Assembly: GCF_002878395.1 (NCBI RefSeq)
Contig: NC_061122.1
Coordinates: forward strand, 74,061,458 to 74,125,457
Reading direction: 5' to 3'
DNA: 64,000 nt
From: Capsicum annuum
Taxonomy: Eukaryota; Streptophyta; Magnoliopsida; Solanales; Solanaceae
Below are positions 12,519 to 24,009 of this stretch, piece by piece. The notes below the pieces were generated by a model that did not search any database, had not been told where the DNA came from, and saw only the letters and a program-made list of their open reading frames with translations. Both the position numbers and the translations under genes were made by a program. Position 1 is the first letter of the stretch, and each line of letters begins with the position of its first letter.

Positions 12519-15248
12519 TGTAACGACCCAAAATTACCTCCCGGGATGTCATACGGTGCTTAGGGCTACAAGTAGCCCCAAGCTAACCTTTTGAGCCCAT
12601 CACTTCTCGAATTACTCATTCAAGAAGGAATACACAAAACATTGGCACTGTTATATCAAATAAAAGGAAATACGAAGATAATACTCAGTTCAAACAATCA
12701 CAATACTTGAAATATCAACACAACCACAATCTGATAACTAGTCTAACAAAGACTCTACTACTTCATGAACTAGAGAGCCATTGGGATAGGTCCCCAACTG
12801 ACTCAAACTGGACTGAAAGTAATAACATAACCACTCAAATATTAAAATATTTGAATATAGTCGCTCGAACCATGAGGACTCACCACTGGAGAAATATAAA
12901 CAAAATGTACTCAAGAATCACTGGCGAGGCTAGGACTGTGCACCTGAACCTACATTATAAGACAATGTAGCACATAGACGTATATGTGGATTAGCACTTG
13001 GGAATGTACTGAGTATATGGGGGTGTATGCATTTTCATAAAACAATATCAATACTCTTTAATCAAATAATGCATATAATAGAAATGACTCACACGACTTG
13101 AATAAGTCAAAATGCAAAGCTCATAAATCATGTAGAATGAAGCATGTAACACAAATCTTGTGAGTCATTATACTTTAGCTTTAAAATCTATACACTTCTC
13201 TTATTCTCATTACTCATGGGCTAAAGGAAACCTTAAACAATACTTTCAACTCATGCATATATCTCATAGGGAGTAAAACTTCTTTAATGCTCAAGAACTT
13301 ATTACTCCTTTGAACTCAAACACTTGGAACTCGGAATCATATAACTTTGGTTTGAAAACCAGTGATCAACTTGTAATAATAGAGAAAAATACTTCTTTCT
13401 TTGGAAAACACTCAAAAGCAATTCGTTCATTTTAGAAAATATCTCATCTCAAAGCTTTAGGGTAAAATATTCTATCTCAATGGAAAATACTTTAGCATAG
13501 GAAAGTTCTCTTAACCGACATAAACCATACGAGCTACATAGAGTCCAACATCTGGTCCTCCTAAGGAAAAAACCTCACATTGGGGAGAGGCATCATAATC
13601 TTGCCAAGGAGTATAACCTAAACTCAGTGATCACTTATCTCGGCCTCGGGCCTAATCATCTCAGCCTTAGGCCCAAAATCTCAAACCTATGATGACACGT
13701 AGTTCTGCGGTAAAAAACCATAGTAACTTACCCAACTCAGTGCTAAATACTATTCCTTTTAGTTTATCTCGCTCATCTCATGAAAATCCACTTCCAAAAT
13801 AATCTTATGGTTCATAAGAAACCAACAATCAAATCTGTAATCTCATGTAGTGAAGTGGATTTCAAAGCTCTATGACCATTAGCTCAAAACATTTCTCAAT
13901 AATCTCAAAATACTCAAATCAGGGGTGCGTATAGTACAAAAGTTCATAAAATTGCAAGTCTCAAGTAAGGCTTAGTGACCCATAATTCAATCTTAAGTTA
14001 AAACTCATCAAAATGCATATTAGATAGCATATAGATTTATAAATCATAATCTGGAATTTACAGTAATCTAGCTCATAATCTCAACATACTCATATACTTC
14101 AATATCTCAAACATTTCAACTATTAACTTCTCAAGGATTAAAATCATGGGATATAAACCCAGCTTTAATTTCTTAAGAAAACATGCAAAATTAGGCTATT
14201 TGACTTTCAATTTATGGGAAACTTTAAGATATTGCAATCAATAACAATGGATGAAAAACCCTAATTCAATATCATGTAAAATCTCCTAGATTGCAAAAAA
14301 TTATAGTTTATATAGAACTTTGAGCCCAAGGGTGAAAGGAATACCCTTGTTCAAAACCCCACATACCTTAGATTATGAAATTGGATGAACAAGCTTGCTT
14401 CAAACTCTTATTCTTACCCTTGAGAGAGGGTTTATACTACCCTTGAACTTGGGAAACTTAAATCTCAAATCAATTTTTAGAATCTATGGTGAGTTCTTGG
14501 ATTTCTTGGAGAAGAGTTTTAAATTTGATCTTGAGGGAGAAACCCTAGCTCTCTTGTGTTTTGAATGATGAATGAAGCCATTTGATTCGATTGGAATATA
14601 TCAGGTTGATAAAAGAGTGGAAAAGACTAAAAAGCCCTTTTTAAAATAAGTTAAAAATACTGAACGGGGGATAAGATGGTTATAGCGATGGTCTGTCACT
14701 AGCCTGACGGTCCGTTGGAACGTCCGTCGTACATCGGTCAAAAAAAGAACACACTGCCTTGATGAAACGGTCTTAACGATGGTCCATCGCAAACTCAACA
14801 ATCCATCGGATCATTTATCATACATTGGCTAGGATGAGGCCACACTGCCTCAGTGGCAACGGTCTCAGCGACGGTCCATCGCAACCTTGATAGTCCGTTG
14901 TCTTGGCCATCACACTTGGGCCAAAAAAGAGGGTTCCTACCTTGGTTACAATGGGCCAAGAGATGGTGTATCGCAAACTCGATGGTCCATCAGATCGTCT
15001 ATCGCACCTGGATGGTTCTAACAACTCTCAATAAAACGGCCATAACTTCTCACCCCGATGTCGGATTTTGACGAAATTGGTACTATTTGAAAGCTAATTC
15101 AATTCTCTACTCAATATTTTAAGAAAATTCTATATGGTTTAAACACCAATCACTTGGGAAGTCTCTTCTCAATCTTTTAGGGCTGGAATTGCACTTCACT
15201 TGACACGCTTAAGGATCAAACTACAAGGGAACTTTGCGGGGTCTTACA
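12519..15248 (-). repeat. 3' LTR of chromovirus B
   Basis: This 2,730-base LTR runs from TGTAAC to TTACA. Its last 122 bases (15127-15248) align without gaps to the 5' remnant 19911-20032, with about nine differences by eye. In element sense it begins at 15248, reaches a 92-bp tandem array at about 15040-14676, and then a probable leader containing 'aaaccctagctctcttgtg'-type sequence (14530-14570). The ORFs inside it are not genes. Confidence 0.9.
14676..15040 (-). repeat. 92-bp tandem repeat array in the B LTR
   Basis: Four diverged units start at about 14686, 14778, 14869 and 14961 (spacings 92, 91, 92). Each opens with a cgatgg/cgacgg core. The second holds a perfect 13-base inverted repeat, cgatggtccatcg, at 14778-14790, and the third a near copy. 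The array lies 200-570 bases into the LTR in element sense, which is the U3 side upstream of the likely leader. Confidence 0.85.
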
Positions 15249-15264
15249 ATATCTCCCCCTTGGA
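15249..15264 (-). other. Polypurine tract of chromovirus B
   Basis: On the minus strand the sequence ccaagggggagatat directly precedes the 3' LTR start. It is the usual plus-strand primer site for this group. Element C has the near-identical tract at 56957-56972. Confidence 0.8.
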
Positions 15265-15440
15265 AATATTCATCCTCGAATGTTTCTAGTTAGACTAGGA
15301 ATACAGGAAAATATAGTACACATAGCTGAAGCAATTTGCTAAACGAGCTGAAAATCTTTCTACACTATGAATACCTCAAAAATTGCAAGAACTTATGCAA
15401 GAATAGATATATAGCTGAACTTTAGATTAGAAGGGATGAA

Positions 15441-16596
15441 TTAAGAAAGAATAATACCTTCGGATCGATTTGAACTCACGGAAAAGAGGTGTGGGTACTT
15501 GGATTGTATGTCTGCTTCTGCCTCCCAAGTAGCGCCCTCAACTGATTGGTTCCTCCATAACACTTTGACCAAGGGAACCTCTTTGTTCCTTAGTCTACGG
15601 ATCTGAAAATCAAGGATCTCAATGGGAATCTCATCGAATGAAAGACTGTTCTGAATATCAGCACTCTCTGAAGGGTCTACCACAACAGAATCACTAATAT
15701 GCTTCTTATGCATAGAGACATGGAAAATAGGATGAACGGTTGACAACTCCACAGGAAACTCAACCTCATAGACTACTTTCCCAACATGGCTCAAAACACT
15801 ATACAGGACAACATAACAGGGACCAACCATTCCCTTTTTACCAAACCTCTTCACCCGTTTCAAAGGTGAAATCTTCAAATACACCAAATTATCTACTTCA
15901 AACTCAAGGTCTCTTCTCCTCACATCGGTATATGACTTTTGATGACTCTGAGTTGTCTTTAACCTCTCTCTAATCAACTTAACTTTCTCTATAGCATTAA
16001 ACACTGCATCAAGCCCAATCACAGCAGCTTCATTCACCTCAAACCAACCTATGGGTGATCTACATCTTCTACCACACAAGGCCTCAAATGGTGCCATCCC
16101 GATGCTAGCATGGTAAGTATTGTTATAGGTGAACTCTATCAATGGAAAATACTTATCCCAACTACCTTCAAAATCAAGTGCACACGCCCTTAACATATTT
16201 TCTAAGGTTTGAATGGTCCTTTTAGCCTGACCATCTGTCTACGGATAAAAATAAAAACTCAAAAGAACTTAGGTACCAAGACCCTGTAGAAATGCCCTAA
16301 AAAACTGAGAAGTAAATTGAGTACCCCTATCTAAAATGATAGACGAGGGAACTCCGTGCAGCCTGACTAACTCTCGGATATACAATCTAGCATAATCCTC
16401 CGCTATATAAGATGTATGCATAGGCAAGAAGGGTATGGACTTAGTTAGCCTATCTACAATAACCCAAATAGAAACATGATGACAATGTAAGAGGGGTAAC
16501 CCGATCACGAAATCCATATTCACCACCTCTCAACTTCCAAGTGGGTAAACCAAACTCTTGCATGACACCACCAGGTCTTTGATGTTCTACCTTAAC
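15441..16596 (-). pseudogene. Chromovirus B integrase core and C-terminal tail
   Basis: Frame 16269-16526 holds the integrase core: MDFVIGLP, then VSIWVIVDRLTKS and IILDRGTQFTSQF, so both catalytic Asp regions are recognisable. A frame break and stop separate it from 15441-16196, an open stretch of 251 codons. That stretch starts MLRACALDFEGSWDKY, passes through YNNTYHASIGMAPFEALCGR and VYLKISPLKRVKRFGKKG (the DNA-binding region), and ends with EGATWEAEADIQSKYPHLF, the chromodomain-like tail. The segment that should carry the catalytic Glu (about 16197-16268) lies across the break. This is the best preserved coding stretch in the window, but it is not a complete gene. Confidence 0.85.
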
Positions 16597-17699
16597 CTAT
16601 TGGAACCTTGTACACGTTGCTACAAACTCAGCTATATCCTTCTTTATACCATTCCACCAATAGATTTCCCGTAAGTCACGGTATATCTTGGTAGTGCCAG
16701 GATGAATAAAGAACTGTGTGCCATGTGCTTCAGCCATAATCCTCTTCCTCAGATCATTAACAAATGGAACACACAATCTATCCTGCAATCTCAACACGCC
16801 ATCTCCCCCTTGGGAGAAAACCTCTACCTTTTGGTCTATAATTGTCTCCTTTAGTCTGACCAAACTAGGATCTCTATCTTGCTTTTCCTTCACTTTCGAA
16901 ACTAAAGAGGATTCAGAACTACTTTGCACCAAAGTACTTCCCTCAGTTAAATCAAGCAACCTAGCACCCAATCTAGCCAGACAATGCACATCACGAGCTA
17001 AATCTTTATTACCTTCCTTTACATGAGCAATACTACCCATACACTATCTGCTAAGGGCATGCGCCACTACATAGACCTTACCCGCGTGATAAAACACACT
17101 CATATCATAGTATTTTAACAACTCTAACCACCTTCTCTACCTAAGATTGAACTCCCTCTGAGTAAACACATACTACATGCTCTTATGATCAGTAAATACA
17201 TCAACATGAACACCATAAAGATAGTGTCTCTAGATTTTCAAAGCAAAGACCACAACAGCTAACCTAAATCATGGGTTGGGTAATTCTTTTTATATGGATT
17301 CAACTGTCTAGAGGCATAGGCTATAACCTTACCTCTTTGCATCAACATACAACCCAAACCAATTCTAGAGGCATCATAATATACCACAAAACCATCTGTA
17401 TCTCAGGCAAAGTCAACACAGGGGATGAAGTAAGTCGAGTCTTCAACTCCTAAAAACTTTTCTTACAGGAATCTGACCACTAGAACTTAACTTTCTTATA
17501 GGTCAACCGAGTTATGGGGGATGCAATAGAAGAGAAACATTCAACAATACGGCGGTAGTAGCCCACTAGACCCAAAAAACTTCTAATATCAGATAGAGAG
17601 ACGGGTCTAGGCTAATTTCTTACATCTTCTATCTTTTGGGGATCAACTTTAATACCTATGGTTGAAATAATATGACCTAGAATGGCTATGGACCTTAGC
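16597..17699 (-). pseudogene. Chromovirus B RNase H and zinc-binding region
   Basis: Frame 16597-17040 ends with HGTQFFIHPGTTKIYRDLRE and AEFVATCTRFQ. The His-His-Cys part of the integrase zinc finger is visible and the last Cys lies beyond the frame end. Between 17041 and 17460, broken frames encode RNase H pieces such as FTDHKS and RRWLELLK with stops between (for example where Trp and Gln codons are expected). The order matches other chromoviruses. It is not functional. Confidence 0.75.
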
Positions 17700-18639
17700 C
17701 AAAATTCACACTTTTAATATTTGGCAAAAACTAGTGACCTCTAAGAGTTTGCAAGACAATTCTAAGGTTATTTGCATGATCATGCTCACTACGGGAGTAG
17801 ACAAGGATGTCATCTATAAACACTATAACAAACATACCAAGATATTGCTTGAACACTCGATTTATGAGGTCCATAAAATCTACTGGGGCATTGTTTAGCC
17901 CAAAAGACATGACTAGAAACTCAAAGTGACCATAAAAAATTAGGAAGCCTATCTTTGGTATATCACATTCTCTCACTTTAAGCTAGTGATAGCCGGATCT
18001 AAGGTCTTTCTTGGACAAATAACTTGCACCTTGCAACTGATCAAATAGGTCATCAATTCTCAGAAGAGGATACTTTTTACTATGACCTTGTTAAGCTGGT
18101 GATAGTCAATGCACATACGCAAAGAAGCATCTTTCTTTCGCACGAATAGAACAGGTGTACCCCAAGGAGAAATACCAGGCCTTATGAAACCTTTGTCTAA
18201 AAGATCTTTGAGTTGCTTTTTCAACTCCATAAGCTCTGCAGGTGCTATATGGTATAGAATAGAAATGGGATGAGTTTTGGAAAGAAGGTCAATCCCGAAC
18301 TCTATCTCTCTATCGGGAGGTACCCTTGGGAGATCTTCCAAAAAAACATTTGGAAACTCATTAACAATATCAACTGACTGAATAGTTGGAGCCTCAGACT
18401 TTGTGTCTTTGACTCTAACTAGGTGAGAGATGCAACCCTTGGATATTAGCTTTTTTGCTTTGAGATAGGAGATAAAATGACTCTTGGGAGATACCGAACT
18501 CTCGGACCACTTAAAAACTAGCTCATTAGGAAATTGAAACTTGACCAAATGGCTACGACAGTCTACAGATACATCATAAGAATGAAGCCAATCCATATGC
18601 AGAATAAGGTCAAAATCCGCCATGCCTAACTTTATCAAA
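17700..18639 (-). pseudogene. Chromovirus B reverse transcriptase
   Basis: Frame 18060-18638 covers the protease-RT linker and the RT start, including [60 protein letters not shown] and [19 protein letters not shown] frame change follows. Frame 17731-17976 continues with [32 protein letters not shown] and [20 protein letters not shown], so the catalytic loop is kept. The enzyme would copy element RNA to DNA using tRNA-iMet, but the primer site has been deleted in B. Confidence 0.85.
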
Positions 18640-19910
18640 TCAGCAAGTATGACTTTATAAAGAACAGTAATAGGACAATCTCTATAAACTTCTTTAGCAA
18701 TAAATGACTCTCCTACGGGTGTAGAAACTTAGAAAGGCTCAAGAATTTTTTCGAGACTCATTTTGAATTTCACGGCTACAAGTGGGGTCACATAAGAGAG
18801 ACTTGACCCAGGGTACAACAACACATAAACATCAAGACAAAAGACATGGAGCATACCAGTAACAACATTGGGAGAGTCCTCCTGCTCCTGAAAGGATGGT
18901 AAGGCATAGAATCTATTTTGGCACTGACCGCTAGCAGTGCTAGATGAAGCACCCTGAGTAGGGACGAGATGGGGTATAGGAGATGGTGCACTAGTAGTAT
19001 GTGCCTAAGGTCATACATCTCTGTTCTCCTACCTAGCATATGGACAATCTCTAAGTCTATGGACCTGCTTGCCATAACCAAAACAACCCCTCAAATTTGT
19101 GAAATACTCACCGAGATAATTCCTACCACACTTAGCACAAGAAGGATAGTGGGACCTATTACTAACACTGTTCTATGATCTAGACATAAAATACCTACTC
19201 CCTTGCTGCTGCCTATCTTTAGGCGTGGGAGCACTAGCTAATGAAGACGCTTGCATAGACGGACGTCTCAGAAATTAAGGGCATTTTCCTCCATGGAACC
19301 TAGGCTGACTATACTCATGCTGCTCAGATCTAACCCTTTTGTTACCCCTCACTCTGTCTCTCTCCTTTATCTTATCTGCCTCCATCTACTGTGAATGCAT
19401 CATCAACCTAGCCAAATCCGTATCCATATGCAGTATCATAATTTTACACTTCTTCAACACTAAACCAGAAACACCAGTCAGGAATTTACTCATACTAGCT
19501 CAAGTGTCAAAAATTAAATCAGGAGCATACTTGGCTAACTTTTTGAACTTCAAGCAGTACTCCTTAATAGTCATAAAGACCTACCTCAAGTTCATAAACT
19601 CCTCAATCTTTTCTTCTCTCATCTCAAGCGGAAAAAACATGTCCAAGAATACATCTTGGAACACCTACCAAGTCATAGGAGCAGCATCCTCACCTCTACT
19701 CTTCCTCCATGATACAACCCAGTCATAAGCTATGTCTTTCAACCTGTAAGATGCTAACTCAATACTTTCTTCATCAGAAACATGCATGATCTTTCTCACC
19801 TCCTCAAGGTACAACTGTAGGTCCTCATCGGCCTTAGACCAATAAAACTCTGGCGGATTCATCCATATGAAATCATGAATCCTAGCCGTAGCTACATTAC
19901 CTCCCTGCTA
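18640..19910 (-). pseudogene. Chromovirus B gag (N-terminus missing) and protease
   Basis: The gag core begins near 19862 with MNPPEFYWSKADEDLQLYLE and ends in AYDWVVSWRK; the N-terminus was lost in the deletion that joins 19910 to the LTR remnant. The zinc knuckle at about 19075-19120 reads CFGYGKQVHRLRDC, so the second Cys of C-x2-C-x4-H-x4-C is Tyr. The protease segment, about 18800-18830, reads VLLYPGSSLSYVTP, where the family has LLDPG: the catalytic Asp is Tyr. Frames shift several times. Confidence 0.75.
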
Positions 19911-20032
19911 ATTCTATATGGTTTAAACACCAATCACTTGGGAAGTCTCTTCTCAATCTTTTAGGGATAAAATTACACTTCACTTGACATACTCAAGGCT
20001 CAAACTACAATGGAACTTTGCGGGGTCTTACA
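19911..20032 (-). repeat. 5' LTR remnant of chromovirus B (122 bases)
   Basis: It matches 15127-15248 of the 3' LTR over its whole length and starts abruptly after gag sequence. Only the outermost 122 bases of the 5' LTR survive. Confidence 0.9.
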
Positions 20033-20037
20033 CTTAT

Positions 20038-20739
20038 CCAAGTACTGCTTGAACACACGGTTCATCAAGTTCATAAAGGTTGCAAGGGCATTAGTAAGAC
20101 CAAAGGACATGAATAAAAATTCAAAGTGACTATACCAAGTTCTGTAGGCTATTTTTGGGATGTCACATTCTTTGACTCTGAGCATCTGATAGCCCGATCT
20201 GAGGTCTATCTTGGAGAAATAACAAGCACCCTGAAGTTGGTCAAATAGGTCATTGATTTTGGGAAGTGGATACTTGTTCTTGATCGTGACTTTATTTAAC
20301 TGATGGTAATAATACACATTTTGAGAGAATCATCTTTCTTACATAAAAATAAAACCTGTACGCCCAACGGGGACACACTAGGTCTGATAAATCCCTTATC
20401 TAGGAGATCTTTTAACCATTCTTTTAATTATCTAAGTTCTATAGGTTCTATTCTATATGGAGGAATAGATATAGGATGAGTATCTGGAAGAAGGTCTATT
20501 CCAAAGTTGATTTCCCTATTGGGAAGAACTTCAGGGAGATTTTCGAGAAACAGATCTGGGAATTCACATGCTACTAACACTGATGCAAGATTAGGGGGTT
20601 CTGAACTAGAGTCCTGGACTTGAATGATATGGTAGACACATCCCTTATATATCATTTTTCTCGCTCGAAGGTAAGAAACAAGCTGACCACTAAGTGTTGA
20701 AATACTACCCATCCACTCAAGAATGGGTTCATTCAAAAA
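20038..20739 (-). pseudogene. Chromovirus A reverse transcriptase 5' half
   Basis: Frame 20428-20736 has the linker, with YLRARKMIYKGCVYHIIQVQ and LENLPEVLPNREINFGIDLL. After a break, 20038-20317 continues with [40 protein letters not shown] and [20 protein letters not shown], ending FKQYLDK at the insertion point of B. The remaining half, starting MFVIVFIDD, is at 12513 and below. Confidence 0.85.
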
Positions 20740-21180
20740 CTAAAACTGGACAATTCTGTTCCTGCAGTTGACTGAGGGATAGAAGGAATGAAGCCAATCT
20801 ATGCTGAGAATAACATCAAAATAAGTCATCTCTAATTAGACTAAGCCTGCTGAAGTGACTTTCTGAGATACCATAACCTGATAGTTCCTGTATACCCATT
20901 GGGCTATGATAGATTTACCTACTGGGGTAGAGAATGAGAAAGGCTCTGCTAGGATTTCGGGATTAACTCCGAAGTCAACAGCTATACAAGGAGTAACAAA
21001 GGACAAAAAAGCTCCCGGGTCTAGCAACGCATAAACATGCAAATAATAAGCTTGTAATGTACCAATGACAACAATAGAAAAACTCTCCTGATCCTATCGA
21101 GATTGAAGTACGTAGAGTCTATTTAGGTGTTGCCCACTGGTGGCACTGGATGCATCACCTTGATGATTCGAGCGACCAGA
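20740..21180 (-). pseudogene. Chromovirus A protease region
   Basis: Frame 20836-21042 reads MHVYALLDPGAFLSFVTP, keeping the catalytic Asp in the family's LLDPG position, then FGVNPEILAEPFSFSTPVGK. Downstream, 20740-20835 encodes the MTYFDVILSIDWLHS-like segment in another frame. The protease would cut the polyprotein into mature parts. Of the three chromovirus proteases readable in the window, this is the only one retaining the Asp. Confidence 0.75.
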
Positions 21181-22255
21181 CTAAGCTGGGGGATGGTTAT
21201 ACTGACTCTGAGAACCTACCTGAGGACACTGTCTGACCCTATAGCCTGTCTGGCCACATCTGAAACACACATCACTGCCAGCTCTGCAAATACCCTGGTG
21301 GTTTCTGCCATACTTTTGATAAAGAGAATTGATTTGGGAACTATTAACACTACCCTGGTGTTTAGGGCTTGACGCTATATCTCTGTTGTCGTCTCTAAAT
21401 TTTAGCACAGGAGCACTGGCTAAGAACAGAGCTAGAACTGAGGATTTTAGGCGGAACTGAGAATGATTCCGACCCTCTGACTTAGGCTGAGCAAAGTTAA
21501 AACTACCTATTCTCAGTCTCTTATTCTCCCTCTTCTTTTTTCTATTCTTAGCCTTCTCTATCTTTTGAGCATGGACCATGAGCCTGGATATGTCCATCTC
21601 CTTAATCAACATTGCAATCCTACACTTCTTGACCACAATATTAGATACGCCTGACACAAAGTTACTCAGCTTAGATCTGCTATCTGCTACCACATGAGGA
21701 GTATATCTGGCTAATTGAGTAAACTTAAGAGAATACTTTTGCACCATTATGTTTCTATGCTTCAAATTTATAAAATCCAAAACCTTCGCTTCTCTCAACT
21801 CTAGTGGGATAAACCTATCCAGAAAAGCAATAGCAAACTCCTCCTATTCTATGGACCCTGCATCTGTGGCCCTTTCTGCTTTCCACTGTTTAAACCATGA
21901 ATATGCCATATCCTGTAACTTATATGCATCCAACTTAGTGCTCTCAACAATCGTTACTCTCATAATGTTTGTAACTTTATGCACCTAATCAAGAAACTCC
22001 TGAAGGTCCTCATCTGACTTAGATCCAGTAAAAGATAGAGGGTTCATTTGGGTGAAATCCCAAATCCTAGCAGTAGTAGTATTGGCCATTGGGTTGGCTA
22101 GAACAGTAGCTAGACGTATATTTTGGGATGCCACAGAATGAGCTAGGGTAGTGAAAGCTGCTCTGAATTCAGTATGGGAGACGTGTTCATCCAGAAGACT
22201 AGCTAGACGGTTGGGGTTTTGACTGGTCTCTTGTTCCTCTTCCCTTAGTCCTATT
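21181..22255 (-). pseudogene. Chromovirus A gag
   Basis: From about 22250 the minus strand encodes the gag N-terminal region (an HVSHTEFRAAFTTLAHSVAS stretch), then MNPLSFTGSKSDEDLQEFLD and a stop where the next residue is expected. Frame 21181-21798 is the second half: QKYSLKFTQLARYTPHVV, RSKLSNFVSG, a basic stretch KNRKKKRENKRLR, and the zinc knuckle CFRCGQTGYRVRQC. In the knuckle the His of C-x2-C-x4-H-x4-C is Tyr. Gag packages the element's RNA. No primer binding site is visible between gag and the LTR. Confidence 0.85.
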
Positions 22256-23691
22256 TAGAGGTATATCCTATAAACGCACCGAGTCTATACTTCAGAGGCT
22301 ACACGGTGCTCATAATCCCGAAGGAAGACAAGCTAACCCATGATTAGTACCTGCTGCAATAACTAAATAATAATACTATAGTATGCAGAAATTAGGTGGA
22401 AAACACACCATGAGGTTCAATACTAAAATAAAACTAAAAATGGTATAATAATACCAAAACTAAAACAACTATCTAAAAATACTCTAGTCTGAAAAACTAA
22501 AACATCTATCCAAAAATACTCTAGTCTGAAAAGCCTCTAAACTATCTGAAATGTGGAGTTGATAGGACAAGTTCCCAACTAACTCCGGCTACTAAAATAA
22601 AACTGAAATACTAAAATAATAAGCATGTCCTCGAACTATAAGGACTCACTACTAACTCTGACTGCTTAAAATCTGTAACTGCTAGGGATGATCGGGAGCC
22701 CGTGCATCTGAACCTATGATATAAGACATCATAGCGTAAGAGAAAAGTATAAGTTAGTACTTTGAATGTACTAGTATGCTAAGTGAGGTATGCTGAAATG
22801 CATGGGTTCATATGCATGAACAATACTGACTGAATGACATGAATATAACTGAATGGGAGTAAAATGCATAAATACGTATACTATAACTGAGATCGTGATA
22901 ACAATGGATACTGAGTTTGAATACTAATTAACTAATATCTGAGTATACTAATACTGAATTACTAATAACTGAATGGTTGTATCTATTAGTCTTGATTTTG
23001 TGGAATAATACTGTGTTTCATACTAAATGAAGTACCTGATTCTGACAGTCCTGAATTTGTAGAATGAACTGAGTTTTGTACTAAGACTGAATTCAAAACT
23101 GAGACTGTGGGAGGTAATAATCTAACCGACATGCCCTTTTCTAAATAGATTAGGGTCCAACCTGTAACCCCAGTTGGAAGGGTGGCAATATCATACCATG
23201 GGTAAAGACAAGGTATGAGTTAACCCTCTCTGATAGGAACTCTTTTATCGACCCTCATTGACAGAAAAACTCGAATGATATGTATCAACCCCCATAATAT
23301 CTGGCAGAAAGATATCTCAACTTACGCTGGCTACATAGTTCTATAATTCAGGGATTGCTACTAAGGGTCAAACCCTCCGCTGGCAGAAATGCCCTTATTA
23401 AGCTTGGCAACAGACCAAAACAATATCGTCGGAATGAATTTACCAAAACCAGAACTGATACCGGACAAATATTCCAGTATATTTTGCCAGAACCGATACT
23501 ACCGAAATCGGTACCACTAGAAAAAAAGCTCCTTCCATCTCGATCCGGTTGTCACCGGTATGGTCCGGGTCGGACCGGTACGAAAACTGGTATTTCGGTA
23601 TTTTGTATTTTTTTATTTTTTTAAAAACAACTTAAGGACATTACCTCTTTCGAGGATTTTCTTTTAATGTAATGTAATATTATTTTAATAA

Positions 23692-23815
23692 TTTTAACTT
23701 TAACTTTAACTTTAATAATTTAACTCATAACAATAACTTTAACTTTAACTTTAATTATTTAACTCATAACATTAACTTGAACTTTAGCTTTAAATTTATT
23801 TTTTTTCCATAACTT
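23692..23815. repeat. 39-bp tandem repeat in the hAT element
   Basis: Two and a half to three imperfect units built from aactttaactttaa followed by atttaactcataac; the 'aactcataac' blocks end at 23731 and 23770. It is a local AT-rich expansion inside the transposon 3' side. Confidence 0.8.
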
Positions 23816-24009
23816 TAAAATTATAAATGTAAACTATAATTTCATCAAACAAAACAAATTTTAAGATAAAATTAAGGCTGCTAGCCTTTATATTTATTCA
23901 AATTCAGTACATTGTACAATTCTTACAAATATTAAAAGAGAATCTAATTTACGGAACCACCTTCTAGGAAGGGTTCTGTTTGAATTAGATCTATACTTGT
24001 GGAATCTTA

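Larger units (their letters stand above)
12519..20032 (-). mobile_element. Chromovirus B (Ty3/gypsy), inserted in the RT gene of A
   Basis: It starts TGTAACGACCC at 12519 and ends GGGGTCTTACA at 20032. The flanks (catgt 12514-12518; cttat 20033-20037, 3 of 5 matching) are a decayed target duplication within the LD-MFVIVF coding stretch of A. Minus-strand order is a 122-base 5' LTR remnant (19911-20032), partial gag, protease, reverse transcriptase, RNase H, integrase, polypurine tract, full 3' LTR (12519-15248). A deletion removed most of the 5' LTR, the primer site and the gag start. LTR sequence is not closely similar to A's, so B is another family. Confidence 0.9.

Noticed and set aside
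12707..15071. Several ORFs of 66-87 codons (12707-12970, 14601-15071)
   Set aside because: They lie inside the 3' LTR of chromovirus B, partly within its 92-bp array, and are chance frames.
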